A DNA stretch of 64,000 bases. Origin: Isochrysis galbana. Its lineage: Eukaryota; Haptophyta; Isochrysidales; Isochrysidaceae. The notes below the pieces were generated by a model. It did not search any database and had not been told where the DNA came from. It saw only the letters and a list, made by a program, of their open reading frames with translations. Where the stretch lies: assembly GCA_018136815.1 (NCBI GenBank), contig CM030932.1, positions 10,337,027 to 10,401,026 on the forward strand, written 5' to 3'. The translations under genes and the position numbers were made by a program. The first letter of the stretch is position 1. Every line of letters starts with the position of its first letter. Of this stretch, positions 43,210 through 53,234 are shown in pieces.

Positions 43210-44643
43210 ATGCTCGGCTTGGCGCTCGCCGCGCTTGCGCTGCCGCCGCCGCCCTACCGTTTTGCCAATGCACGGCTGCTATACCAGCCCAAGTGGGTTC
43301 GGGCGGAGCAAGCACGCCGCGTGACACCCGAGGGACTGAGCCTCCTCTCGGCCTTCGGCTGGACGCTCGGAGGCGTCTTCGTTGCACAGTGGGATGAGTC
43401 ACCCATCGGACCATACACCGAGGTCGCCGTCCTGTCGGGACTTGTCTGGCGAGCCGGCAGCCTTGGCGCTTGGGCATCGCACATTGTCGTAACCTCGGAC
43501 GAAGCTGTCAGCGCTGGGCGTGAGCTGTGGGGGCTGCCTGCTGTGAAGGGCACGGTGCTGCTCAACCCAGAGAGCCCGCTCGAGATGTCGCCCGGCGGCA
43601 GCACATCCTCGGGGCCGGCAATTTGCCCCGAGCGCATCATGTTTAATTTTGAGAGTGGGAGCCGGGTTTTGGTGGAAGGTTGGGGCTCCACTCGGGATGA
43701 GGAGGAGGCCACGCCGTTTCCCATCTTTTCTGTCACCCTCCCTAGCCTCTCAGGGGGGCTACCCCCTTCAGGCTCGATCCTTCGCTACCCGCTTACGGTG
43801 AGCGGTGCACGTCGCATCCGGCTCAGACCTGCTGCTAAGACGACTTGGACCCGTGGCATATGTGCGGCTGCGATTGCGGGAGTTTTGGATGGCCCATCTG
43901 CCTGTCCTTGCCTTGAGTTGCATGGGGTCGACGTCTTGGCCGGAACAGCAGTTCCTCTAGAAGAGCGGTCTTCCGTTGCATCCATCGCAGGCAGCGCAGA
44001 TCGTGGGCTCCTCGGATTATCCGAGAGTCGCGTCCTCAACGATATGGAGGGCGAAAAGGGGAGGACAAGGGGCAGCAATTTTGGTCGGGGCTCGGACTCA
44101 GAGCGCACAGGCGTGATCATGGGCGCGAGTTGGGATCCATTGCCACTTGAGCAGGAGCCTGGACGTCGCATCTCGCCCTTCCTCTTGGTGATCGATTCGG
44201 GGTTGCTTATCATGTACGGCCTTATCTGGGCCATTATTGGCCTGTTCACCTCTGGGGAGGCATTCGAGCTGGTACCCGTAGTATCGGCCGTTCGAGATGC
44301 AAAGGAAATCGCGCTCACGCTTGACACATGTGCCTCGCATGCTATAGCGTGGGGAGTCGCTGCGGCGGCCACTGGCGCTATTGATGACGACTGGATCAGC
44401 ATAGATGTCGATGAACACGGCCGTGCCTTCGGCGGTGTCGCACGAGTGCTTCCCGCCTGGCTGCTTTCCGTGCCGATTTTCGAGTTTTTGCGCTCTCTCG
44501 CTGCGCTTGGTATCGGTGCACACGATGTAGCTCAAGACGATTGGCCGGCTTTGGCGGGTGTTACCTATCCAGGAGGCTCGATCGGGACCCTTGCGCTGAT
44601 GCTTGTGTGGAGGAGGTGGCTCGTAGACAGCACACCACGATGA
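43210..44643 (+). CDS. NXD1: NXD1-like (acetoacetate-decarboxylase-fold) protein with C-terminal membrane domain
   Basis: 477 aa from the ATG at 43210; an upstream in-frame start at 43096 would translate a polyC tract. Residues about 12-115 match the family of plant NEOXANTHIN-DEFICIENT 1: PPPPYRFANARLLYQPKWV, LSAFGWTLGGVFVAQWDESP, GPYTEVAVLSGLVW, AWASHIVVTSDEA and GRELWGLPAVKG. In plants NXD1 is required for neoxanthin formation; its chemistry is not settled and the fold is that of acetoacetate decarboxylase. The middle (to about 230) completes the fold. Unusually, residues from about 320 on form three or four hydrophobic segments (FLLVIDSGLLIMYGLIWAII; VLPAWLLSVPIFEFL), a membrane tail not part of plant NXD1. 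Intronless and undamaged. It suggests a plastid-bearing host. Confidence 0.72.
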   Translation: MLGLALAALALPPPPYRFANARLLYQPKWVRAEQARRVTPEGLSLLSAFGWTLGGVFVAQWDESPIGPYTEVAVLSGLVWRAGSLGAWASHIVVTSDEAVSAGRELWGLPAVKGTVLLNPESPLEMSPGGSTSSGPAICPERIMFNFESGSRVLVEGWGSTRDEEEATPFPIFSVTLPSLSGGLPPSGSILRYPLTVSGARRIRLRPAAKTTWTRGICAAAIAGVLDGPSACPCLELHGVDVLAGTAVPLEERSSVASIAGSADRGLLGLSESRVLNDMEGEKGRTRGSNFGRGSDSERTGVIMGASWDPLPLEQEPGRRISPFLLVIDSGLLIMYGLIWAIIGLFTSGEAFELVPVVSAVRDAKEIALTLDTCASHAIAWGVAAAATGAIDDDWISIDVDEHGRAFGGVARVLPAWLLSVPIFEFLRSLAALGIGAHDVAQDDWPALAGVTYPGGSIGTLALMLVWRRWLVDSTPR

Positions 44644-45290
44644 GGAAGGCGCGACACTGACTATAGCGCATTTGGTTGCCTTATCTCGAGTGCACCCCTG
44701 CCACAAGACCTGAATCATCAGATGTGCAAGCCGGTCGTTCATATATATTATTGTCATGAGAATCACATCATGGGCCTGTTCTACCGCCGCTGCACAAAGG
44801 AGGCGCCTAGAGGCGCCATCACCGGACACTGTCGGAGATCGCTCTCGCGTGCATGGTTGTCTTGCGGATGCGCCGACGATACCCCGATACACTACCCATC
44901 GCGTTCTCGTAGTGAATGTAGAGCCATCACGCCATGTGAAGTTAGCTGAGTCTTCATCAGCGTGATTGTAAAGGAAGAAGGGGGAGAGGGATAGACACGG
45001 GTCATTCTGTCTCGGGCCACCTACTTTTACAGTAGGGGGCTATAGGGAGGCGCCTCGTGCCCTCCCCTCTGAGCACTATCGCCTGTGGGGGGCCCGCTAG
45101 TCAACCTCATGCTCTGCCGGCCGTGAAGAAGAGAGACGAGAGAGTGGCACGGCCACGTGCTCATGCGCCCACGGTTGATGCCAGGCAAGCTGCGGCCTCC
45201 ACCGCTCCCTCATGCCCCCATGCTCCGCCCCCTCCCCCCGCTTCCCTCTTCCCCCCACCCCCCTACGCACAACCTTCCCTCTTCCCCCCA
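44644..45290. other. Spacer without recognisable gene
   Basis: It contains a near-tandem CCCCCACCCCCCTAC unit at about 45240-45300 (two copies about 30 bp apart). No gene seen. Confidence 0.5.
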
Positions 45291-45840
45291 CCCCCCTACA
45301 CAAATGGCCTGCCCCATGCGCGCACGACGGCGCAGCCGTTCTCATTCGGCCACTCAATAACGTTCCTGCTGACGTCGTTCGTCCGCGGAGTTCCTATTGT
45401 ATGATCCGCCGGACGGCATTTCGATAGCGCCGCCGCGACCCCAGGATGCTTGGCGTATCCCCACCTATTGATGATATTTTTGGCGAGTATTTTGTAATCT
45501 TTTTGCAACAGCGTGATTGGCACGGGTCCTTTGTGTCGCCATTTCTTGTGTAGATAGAAGAATGATGTCTCCTGCTCTTAGGGTGGAATACACCTATCCT
45601 TTGACTGGCACTAGCACGTCATTTTGTATCCTTATGAAGTCGTGTTGGGTTGTTGCCTCGAAGCTCGCGTAAAAGTCGGCGAGGAGTCCATCCGGCCCTC
45701 AGCTTTTGCTTTTGGCCGCGTGAATGCCTCCTCTGGCGGCTTAGAGCCTGGAGCAAGGCGGTCAAATGCAGGGTTTTTAAACTACTACTATGGGGGGCAT
45801 TTTTGACTTTTGACCGTTGCGGATGCCCAATAAAGGACAA
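45290..45840 (-). pseudogene. LINE (L1-type) reverse transcriptase fragment
   Basis: Minus-strand pieces read PDGLLADFYASFEATTQHDF (the L1 P-D-G-L-x-x-x-F-Y motif), FFYLHKKWRHKGP and PITLLQKDYKILAKNIINR (the L1 N-Y-R-P-I-S-L-L-N-x-D-Y-K-I motif), separated by frame changes and a stop. These are RT blocks before the catalytic YADD region, which is not visible. It is an old, frame-broken copy. Confidence 0.75.
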
Positions 45841-45899
45841 GGTAGGGGAGTCACTCTCACCGATGCCATGGATTTTCGTGGGGTAGAGCGGATTGGGGG

Positions 45900-45920
45900 C
45901 GGGGGGGGGGGGGGGGGGGT
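45900..45920. repeat. G homopolymer run
   Basis: Near-uninterrupted G tract of about 20 bases. Similar runs at 32802-32819, 36887-36902 and 42990-43007 are likely places for sequence-length errors. Confidence 0.85.
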
Positions 45921-46249
45921 CGGGAGACAGGTAAGGGGGGTCCCTGGGGAGTCCATGGATACCCAGGAGGGGTGGAAAAGCGTGAGCGTGTGAGTGACCG
46001 GCCTACGGCCTAAGAGTGCCACTCTCTCAGCCTTCATCATGGGGGGCGAGAACCACCGCCCCCCCCTTGCGCCGCCATTTGGCATGCAGGGGGGACTCGC
46101 CCCAGCTGCCCAGACTCTCCAAAAGAGTCGGGCACAGACCGTGTCGCATACGCGAATCGACACTCGTTATAATTCCCTTCTTTCGGCACTTACGATTATA
46201 ATTCTTTGCTTTCTCTCACTCGCGGTCAAAAGCTCCGTGTGGACAGAGG

Positions 46250-47325
46250 TTATGCGTGCTTCTCTGCATTGCCACTCTGATTAGCCCCGAAGGCCATGTG
46301 CCAGATCTTAGCGGCCCACATGAGGTTGAGGGAGTAGCCCGCCGCCAAGATGAGCCCGATGACTCCGAGGATCGGCAGCGGTAGAATTCCCAACGAGACG
46401 ATAGTTGGTGTTACTGCAGCCATATGCGCCAACCCAAGAGTGTACAACAGAACGCGCACCACAAAAAAGGTGAGGCCGAACGCTAGATTAACTACCTGCA
46501 TGAGCGCCGAACCGCCATTGCCGGTATTGATCAGAAACCAACGTAGATTGAGAAAGGGGGAAGAGCACTCGCCAGTGATGAGCCAGCTGAACTGGAAGGG
46601 CAAAGCACGGTAGCTTCCCGTAATGAAGGAGCCGAGCATGAAGCACAGATGATGAGCGAGCGTGTCAAGGCCGCCCAGGACCTGGGAATAAGGGGATGGG
46701 GCCAATGAGGCCCTAATGTGTGATGGGGACATTCGAGCACTTATGGTAAGGCAACAATGCGCGGCAAGACAACAAATGGGGGTGCTCAAGCCCTGCAGAT
46801 GTAATTGGCACAGTCCCAGCACAATGGTAGGAGGCGTTACTACAAGATAGATGACGCAAGAGAAAGTATGCGCACCGGATACCAACTGAGCACATGGACT
46901 GTATCGTAGAGGAGCCACGAGAAGAACAAAAGGTTGGTGAGCTCCGTTTCGATGCCTGTCTGGTGGTAAGCTGAGGCTGGGTCGGGGTTGACGCGGAGCT
47001 TGTCTACGAGCGGGGCATCGAGCAGCTCCCAGATGTGCCAGAGACCGCGTCCGCCTGTGATCACAGCATGGACGAACGCGCATACGTACGTTGAACCGTT
47101 GTTGCGGAAGGCCTTTGGGCCCTTTTTGTGATTTGCCTGCACGACGCTGTGCGCAGTTACATGGCAGATGAGCTGGGCGAGGCGATAAATGGCCTCCCAG
47201 CCGAGCGCACAAAGAAGCACAGCCGCGATTGAACGCGAATTAGGCTCGAGCGGGCCAAGCGCGCCGAGAACCGCCTCCACAATCGAGGGCGACGGCGGCG
47301 GCGGGGGTGCGGCGCGGCGCGGCAT
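46250..47325 (-). CDS. TLC-domain membrane protein, TMEM56/TLCD4-like (two exons)
   Basis: Exon 1 is 47325-46876, the intron 46875-46682 (194 bp, GTGCGC...CCCAG, phase 0), exon 2 46681-46250; 293 aa. Several membrane segments are visible. TLC-domain marks are FRNNGSTYVCAFVHAVITGG, FSWLLYDTVHVLSWYP, the His pair in LDTLAHHLCFMLGSFITGSY, GECSSPFLNLRWFL and FGLTFFVVRVLLYTLGLAHM. The family spans TRAM, LAG1 ceramide synthases and TMEM56-like proteins of endomembranes; the E-x-S-x-P-F-L-N-x-R-W-F-L block is typical of the TMEM56/TLCD group rather than ceramide synthases. Length and frame are normal, so this is probably a working host gene. The start follows a Pro-rich leader (MPRRAAPPPPPSPS). Confidence 0.88.
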
Positions 47326-47582
47326 CGCAGCGACGAGCGCGCCGCGCGCGTGTGCCCGTCGCTCTTCTAAATTGAGAATTCGCGAATTTATGAGAGAGAG
47401 TACTCCTGTTTGGCCCCACCCTTATGGGGCCCAGTGATAGTCAGCAACATTGTGTAGATCATAGGCATGAACATAGCGCTAGCGCAACGGCGAGAACCCG
47501 TGTCCCGACAACACCCCACGTTGCCACTATGGGAGTAGAACCTACACATATACAAAAGAACTCACTTGAGTCCACACACTTT

Positions 47583-47622
47583 GTCCTAATCAGCGTTAGC
47601 ACGCGCTAACGCTGATTAGGAC
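47583..47622. repeat. Perfect 18 bp inverted repeat with 4 bp loop
   Basis: Arms at 47583-47600 and 47605-47622 (GTCCTAATCAGCGTTAGC and its complement), loop ACGC. The stop codon of the copia fragment falls within the right arm. Confidence 0.95.
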
Positions 47623-47999
47623 AGACACGTTCATTAAGTGGTGACGATCGGTGACGGAGGAATGTGGTCTTGTCCAAGCACTTAGTGAATATATCAGCTG
47701 TCATCTGTGATATGGATATCCAGTGAGGAACGGAGATACGATTGAGGAATTTTTCCCGAGCATATAGCAGCCATCGTTCATAGTGACGGGTCCGAGCAGT
47801 GACACCAGGGTTCTCAATCGAGTCTCGGGTGGCGGAATTGTCAGTGAATATACGGATTGGAAGCTGTTGAGGATTGTCCAGGAAATCGAAGAGATGAAGA
47901 GTGAATTGTAGGTTGCGAGCACCTAAGGCAGATATAGCCGTTTCAGCTTCCGCAGATGATTGGGCGACTAACTTCAGCTTCTTCGATTGATATGAGACA
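47606..47999 (-). pseudogene. Ty1/copia RNase H fragment
   Basis: A 130-codon open stretch without start ATG reads KKLKLVAQSSAEAETAISAL, LPIRIFTDNSATRDSIENPG, TRTRHYERWLLYAREKF and ISQMTADIFTKCLDKTTFLR. These are the RNase H hallmarks of copia pol (SSAEAE, DN-S, R-x-K/R-H, D-x-x-T-K). It ends at a TAG inside the palindrome at 47583-47622. Everything upstream of RNase H is cut off at about 48000, where repeat R3 begins. A candidate LTR start (TGTTGTCGGG after a short G tract, near 47504) was not confirmed. Confidence 0.85.
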
Positions 48000-48002
48000 A
48001 AA

Positions 48003-48132
48003 AAAATCTTTTATTTAATATTCTCACCTCGCGCGCGGCTATGCAGTTGACTATCGTAGCCACGCCCTCTTCCCTTCCTTTCCCTCACTTCCCGCCTTTT
48101 GCGGCATCTCCCCTCGTGCTCTACCTAGGGGC
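48003..48132. repeat. Dispersed repeat R3, copy c
   Basis: AAAATCTTTTATTTAATATTCTC start, GTAGCCACGCCCTC core, TTGCGGC, and a CCCCTCGTGCTCTACCTAGGGG end. It begins exactly where the copia fragment stops, so it may have inserted into it. Confidence 0.65.
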
Positions 48133-48336
48133 CCAGGTTGTGGGGGGGGTTGGGTAGGGCGGGGGTGCACCGGCCCCTAGTGGTCTGTTCTCGCCTTCCT
48201 CCTGTGCCTCTAGGTGGCCCGTTTCTCGCTTTGTTGATGTGAGCGTTTTGCTGTTGATGTGTCGCCTTTCGCTCTCAGCGCCCGTCTCTTCCGGGATTTC
48301 TTCGAGGAGGGAGACGCGCCTCTGCCTCAGGCGAGC

Positions 48337-48960
48337 TTACCGGCTAGGCCGATTGCCTCTCTCTGCCACGAGGCCGAGGTTGTCATTCATGGTTAGGTTT
48401 CCTTTGTCGTTTTCTATGAAAATGGGGGCGCTGAGCTCTAACGGTTGTTTTAGCTTAGGTTTCCTGCCCTGGGCCGCCGTGCGGGTGCGTATTCGGTAGT
48501 GGCCGTTTGGCGGGGCAATGCCCCTCGCCAGGGTAGTGAACCTTAGTAACGTGGATTCTAAGACCGGTATGTAGTGGTATGTGTGTGATTCAAATTCTAT
48601 TCTGTAGAAGTCTCTTATCATATATCTCCATGCTATTGCGTAGAGGGTTTTTAGGCTATCGGGCGTGGATGTTGCCGGGTATGCAAAGAGTCTGTCTTTT
48701 ATTTTCTGTTTTTTAAGGCCTGTTTGGCTGTTTGGTTCCGGGGTATAGTTAGCGATTGCGTCTATTGTGTCGAAGATTTTCCTCGTCGCAGGGCACCATG
48801 CTAAGTGACACGAATCTTCTTGGTACTTGTCACACATTCTGCATTTTCTCGTCGTGCTATTCTCGAACCTATTCCTGGTGCCTAGCCTCCTGTGAGTGAT
48901 GTGTTTGAAGTGTGGGTGTTTGTCGGTGTGTTTTAGTAACGGCAGGACCTTCTTGATTCT
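48337..48960 (-). pseudogene. LINE-type C-terminal region with zinc knuckle
   Basis: The minus-strand frame reads KHPHFKHITHRRLGTRNRFE and STTRKCRMCDKYQEDSCHLA followed by WCPATRKIFDTI, a C-x-x-C-x(n)-H-x-x-x-C knuckle like that ending many LINE reverse transcriptases (zf-RVT). After it come KDRLFAYPATSTPDSLKTLY, AWRYMIRDFYRIEFES and a basic tail to 48337. It is a 3' fragment; RT itself is not present. It could belong to the same LINE group as 45290-45840, but they do not overlap. Confidence 0.55.
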
Positions 48961-49187
48961 CGTAGTTTATCGTGTTTTGCGTGGAGGGCTTAGATATGGT
49001 CCGGTGGCCCGCGCCCCCCCCCCCCGGTGATCTTTCCCCCCCTTCCTCTTGTGTGTGTCTCCGAGTGGGCGGCCAGCTCTGTCTCGTCTTATCATGTAAA
49101 CAGGCGCGAGACTTACCGATTTTCCGGTGGGCGGAGCTCTCGCTCACGCCCACCCCCTTCTCCGCGCTCTCTCCGCCCTCTCCTGCG

Positions 49188-49287
49188 NNNNNNNNNNNNN
49201 NNNNNNNNNNNNNNNNNNNNNNNNNNNNNNNNNNNNNNNNNNNNNNNNNNNNNNNNNNNNNNNNNNNNNNNNNNNNNNNNNNNNNNN
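49188..49287. other. Assembly gap (100 N) at the 3' end of element C
   Basis: Run of exactly 100 N. The 3' LTR of element C runs into it, so the LTR end and target duplication are hidden. Confidence 0.99.
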
Positions 49288-50135
49288 GACGAATTGGAGT
49301 GCCACAAGGCCTGAGGGCAAGGCCTGAGGGAGGAAGGGGCGAAGCCGGCGGCAGGCGCGGCGAGGGAGACCACTTCGGAGGTGCTGACGGGCTGAAGCCC
49401 GTCAGCAGAGGAAGGCGGGCAGGCGGGCTTGAGCGAGGGCGAGGACGGCGGCGAAGCGACATGGAACGAGCGGCGAGAGGCGAGGGCGAGTGAGAGGAGG
49501 GCTGTGAAGGCAGGGGCTGGCGAGGCGAGGCGAGTTGGGTACGAGTGTTACGAGAGCGAGAGCGACGAGAGCGAGAGCGACGACGGATGACGACTGACGA
49601 CAGGACGACGGACAGAGACACCCAGGAAAACACCCCGACTCTCGCCCCACGACTTTCTCACATAACTCGACTGAAATCAAACCCAAACACTCCGATCAGA
49701 CAACGACGGACGACGATCAAAGGGCGATCTGTCGGCGATCTTGTCTGGAACGGGAATCGCACCATAACGGAATCGAGGGGCAATCTTGCTACGCAGGATT
49801 CCAAGAGACCTACCAAATAAGACGAAAGGAGTGCGATGTGCCTAAGGGGGAGATGCGAAGAGGTCGCAAATTAAACCTGATTGCCCCCAGAAGCAGATAA
49901 AGAACCGCAGGGGAGATAGCAAATTAAACCTATCTGCGAGGCGCCTGGGAGGAAGAAAGGTGGGGAAACTTCCCTTCTCTTTCGAGAGGAAGAGAGAGGG
50001 CGCTCCACAACCCACGATCCCATGCATCCAAGCGAAGCTTTTGACCGAGAACGAGAAACAGAGAATTATAACGATAAATACCGAACGACGAAGAGAAGAG
50101 CGAAGCCTAACGAGTGTCGATTCGCGAATGCGACA
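49288..50135 (-). repeat. 3' LTR of element C (end hidden in gap)
   Basis: It matches 62028-62874 almost base for base. The LTR start TGTCGCATTC lies at 50135 on the minus strand, right after the purine tract GCAGGGGGG (50136-50144). Confidence 0.9.
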
Positions 50136-51589
50136 CCCCCCTGCTAGGATCGAGCGTCCCGCGAGGAAAGAAGAGAACCTAACGGACATCGGAGAGCTCC
50201 AACAAGCCACGAGAAAGGCAGAAGAGCAATCCTGAACGAGACCGAATGAGCCAGAGCGAAAGCGAATAAATCCGAAGAGCGAATGAAACAATAAATCGAA
50301 GAGCGAATGAAACAATAAATCCGAATGGATAGAGAGCCACGCGCCAACGCCGAACCAAGACGGAAGACGTGATGAGCGACGCACCGAGAAGTTACGAACA
50401 ATCGAGGACCGATGAGAACGCAGAACGACGAGAATCGAGAATCGAGAGTCGAGATCGAGAGCGAGAAACGAAGAACGCGGAACGACGAGAATCGAGAATC
50501 GAGAACGAGAAACGAAGAACGATAAGAACGCGGAACGATGAGAATCGAGAATCGAGAATCGAAGAACGAACGACGAACGACGAACGACGAACGACGAACT
50601 ATAAGAATAGTGCGCGCGATCGAAGAGACAGGGTACCACACCCGTCCGGACGATAAGGTGTAGAATCGGCGGCCGGCGCGGCAGACCGCAGGACTCAACG
50701 CTGCAACCCATCCCTTCTCTCTTTTACGAGAGTTTTACCTGGATGTTTGGGCGGTGTGGCGGCACCCAAGTTACAACGCGGCGTCTCCTGTTCTTCGATA
50801 TATGAGTAGTCGAACAGCCAACGGCGAAAGGCGGCGAGATATCACGACGGGCTCGGCACGTCACGCGCGAGCTAAACGACGAGGTACGGGGTCTCCTGAC
50901 AGAGCGCAGCGAAAGGGGAGGGAGATCCATCCTCCGTGGTCGAAAGGGGGGCGAGCCATACCTCTCTTCCCGCGGGGGGAACTATTCGGCGGCCGCGGGG
51001 GGAAAATTCGGCGACCGCGGGGGGAACTGGAAAAGAATTCCCGTACGTTCCCGTACCGCGATCAAACGTAAACGACGGCGTTGAGAGATATCTGAAGGGG
51101 CGTGACAGTCGCGACTGTCAGAAGAACGCAGAGGGTGTATCGAGGAGAGAGACGAGGGTGCGATCCGATGGCGACAGGCGTGCGAGAGCCTCGGAGCGAC
51201 AGCGAACGAAGGTAGGCGAGGCAAGGGCAGCGTGCGCAAATGCGTGGGAGCCAAACCACGGGGAACCGCGCGACGATCCCGACGAGTACCACCACTGCCC
51301 GAGGACGAAGACCGCGTGCTGCGGCCGCATCATTGGACCTGCAGGGTTGGCAACAGACGGGCGGGCTGAGACGGGCAAAATGGGAGACATGAGCAATGGG
51401 CCACTGTGCGAGGACGGTGCGAGACGAGGCGAGCGGCGCGGGGCCTGATGATCCGAGCCGGTGGTCTCGGATCCCACGGGAGCTTCGATCGCGTGCGACG
51501 TCGGCGGGGCTGAGACGGTCTGAGATTGTGATTCTGCAGCCCGCTTTCTCATCTGAGGCTTACGAAGAGGCGGGAAGGGGTGAGCATCA
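50136..51589 (-). other. 3' untranslated region of element C
   Basis: No supported gene between the chromodomain stop and the LTR. It holds GAGAATCGAGAATCGAGA and GAACGACGAACGAC simple repeats (50400-50600) and CGGGGGGAA units near 50975-51030. Confidence 0.6.
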
Positions 51590-53112
51590 TCATAGCGGTG
51601 TGACGAGTGACTCGCAGCGGCGAAGCAGTTCGGCTAGCGGCTCCCATGTGGCCGCAGCTTTCGCGTAGCCACGCCATTTGACGAGGTACTGTCTGGAATC
51701 GCCTCGACCCTTGCGGTCAAGGAGTGAATCCACCAGATACTCATCTGTTTGGACGGGGTCTTCATCTGTGAGGGTATAGTAGGGACGGAGGTTAGTCACA
51801 TGCACTTCCTCTGAGAGGAGGCGATTTTCTTGGTCGCGTAGTCGGTAGCGGCCAGCGCCAAGCGCCTCAGCGATGCGGTATGGTCCGCTGTAGTGGTAGA
51901 GGAGCTTGTTGCGGTGTCCTGGAATCTTGCGAACCACCCTATCACCTGGGGCAAATTGGATAGGGGGAGAGTGAGTGCGTAGTGTGTCAGCGAGTGCGTC
52001 GGCTTGAGATTCTAAAGTTGCATCATAAGCCGCGGCCCACGCCGCCTTTAAACGACAATGCATTTTCCAAGCGTACGAGCGAATTTCCTGAGGTAACTCG
52101 GGAGGTGGGCCAGTGTCAGGTGGATCAGAAAGCTGTGCAGGCAGGCGAAGCTCACGGCCATAGAGCAAGGCAGCAGGCGACATGCGGGTAATGCGATTGG
52201 CTGAAGCGCGCATGCTCATTAGAAAGAACGGAAGATGATCGACCCAATGACCGCCGCCTTCATCAGTAGCGCGAGCCATGTTGATCAATGTTTGTTGAGC
52301 TCGTTCAACCAGGCCCACACTCTCGTGATGATGAGGTGTGCTCGGCCGTAGGTCGGTGCCAGTGCGCTCAAGGATGATCGAGGTGAGTTGGCTAGCAAGG
52401 TTGCTGCCAGAGTCCGAGCGAAGTTGCCTTGTACTCCGTGCCGAGAAACGACGTACGACATGAAGGCGTGAAGTGCGTCGGCACTCGAGGGGTCGCCGTT
52501 GTGAGGGACCGCCTCGATCCAACGAGTGAGCGAGTCCACGAAAACGAGGAGCTTGTCGAAGCCTCGAGAGCCCTTAATGAAGTCGTGCGTGGGAGCCATC
52601 GAGACGACGTCGCAGAAGACGATGTCGAACGGATAGGCGCCGACCTGCGGTCCCTTTGGGTCTGCGAGGTAGCGGAAGGGAGGCTTAGCTAAGGTGCACT
52701 CGTGACATTGGCGAACGTGCTCAGAGACGTCTGCGTTCATGCCAGGCCAAAAATATCGGTCTCGTAGAAGGCGCGCCATTCGGTTGTCGCCGAGGTGGCA
52801 CAAGTGGTCGTGAAAGGCTTCGAGGTAGGCGCGGCGCATCGTCTTCGGCACGTAGAGGCAGATCTTCTCGCCGTCTCTCGTCGGCACTCGTCGGTAGAGC
52901 AGTCCAGATCGCAACAGGCATCGAGAAGATTCACGACTGAGCCAGCGCAAGCGACGATGATCGAGATCGGGGTTGTGAGGAGACGAGGAGAGGAAGCGAA
53001 TGAGGTCGTGGCAGTCGGGGTCCTCGGCCTGTGCCTCCTTGAGCGCCTCGGCGTTGGGTGTACCGACGTCGAGGTAGGAGAGGTTGATGGAATCCCTGGT
53101 CGTAGAGGACAA
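51590..53112 (-). pseudogene. Integrase and chromodomain of element C, one frameshift
   Basis: The first frame (53112-52285) holds the integrase zinc module (YLEAFHDHL, VRQCHECTLAKP) and the first catalytic Asp (FCDVVSMAPTHDF). The second frame (52522-51590) holds RSDSGSNLASQ with the second Asp, HHESVGLVERAQQ with the Glu, RNKLLYHYSGPYRIAEALGA, and the chromodomain (EYLVDSLLDRKG, YLVKWRGYAKAAATWEP). The frames join near 52440 with a one-base slip. RNase H at 53235 also ends in a different frame. It would insert the cDNA; the chromodomain probably targets modified histones. Confidence 0.88.
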
Positions 53113-53234
53113 CCTGGACGATCGTTCGTCGGCTTGCAGACTGGATGCCGTTGTAGTACGAGAACGAGAGGCGGCGACGGCTGGTGGCTGACCATCCGAT
53201 GCCGTGGTGGAGCGAGAGTTAGGGACGACGGCGG

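Noticed and set aside
47440-47606. Copia LTR at the end of the RNase H fragment
   Set aside because: A TGTTGTCGGG start after a short G tract is suggestive, but I could not find a matching second LTR or end, so it is not listed as a feature.
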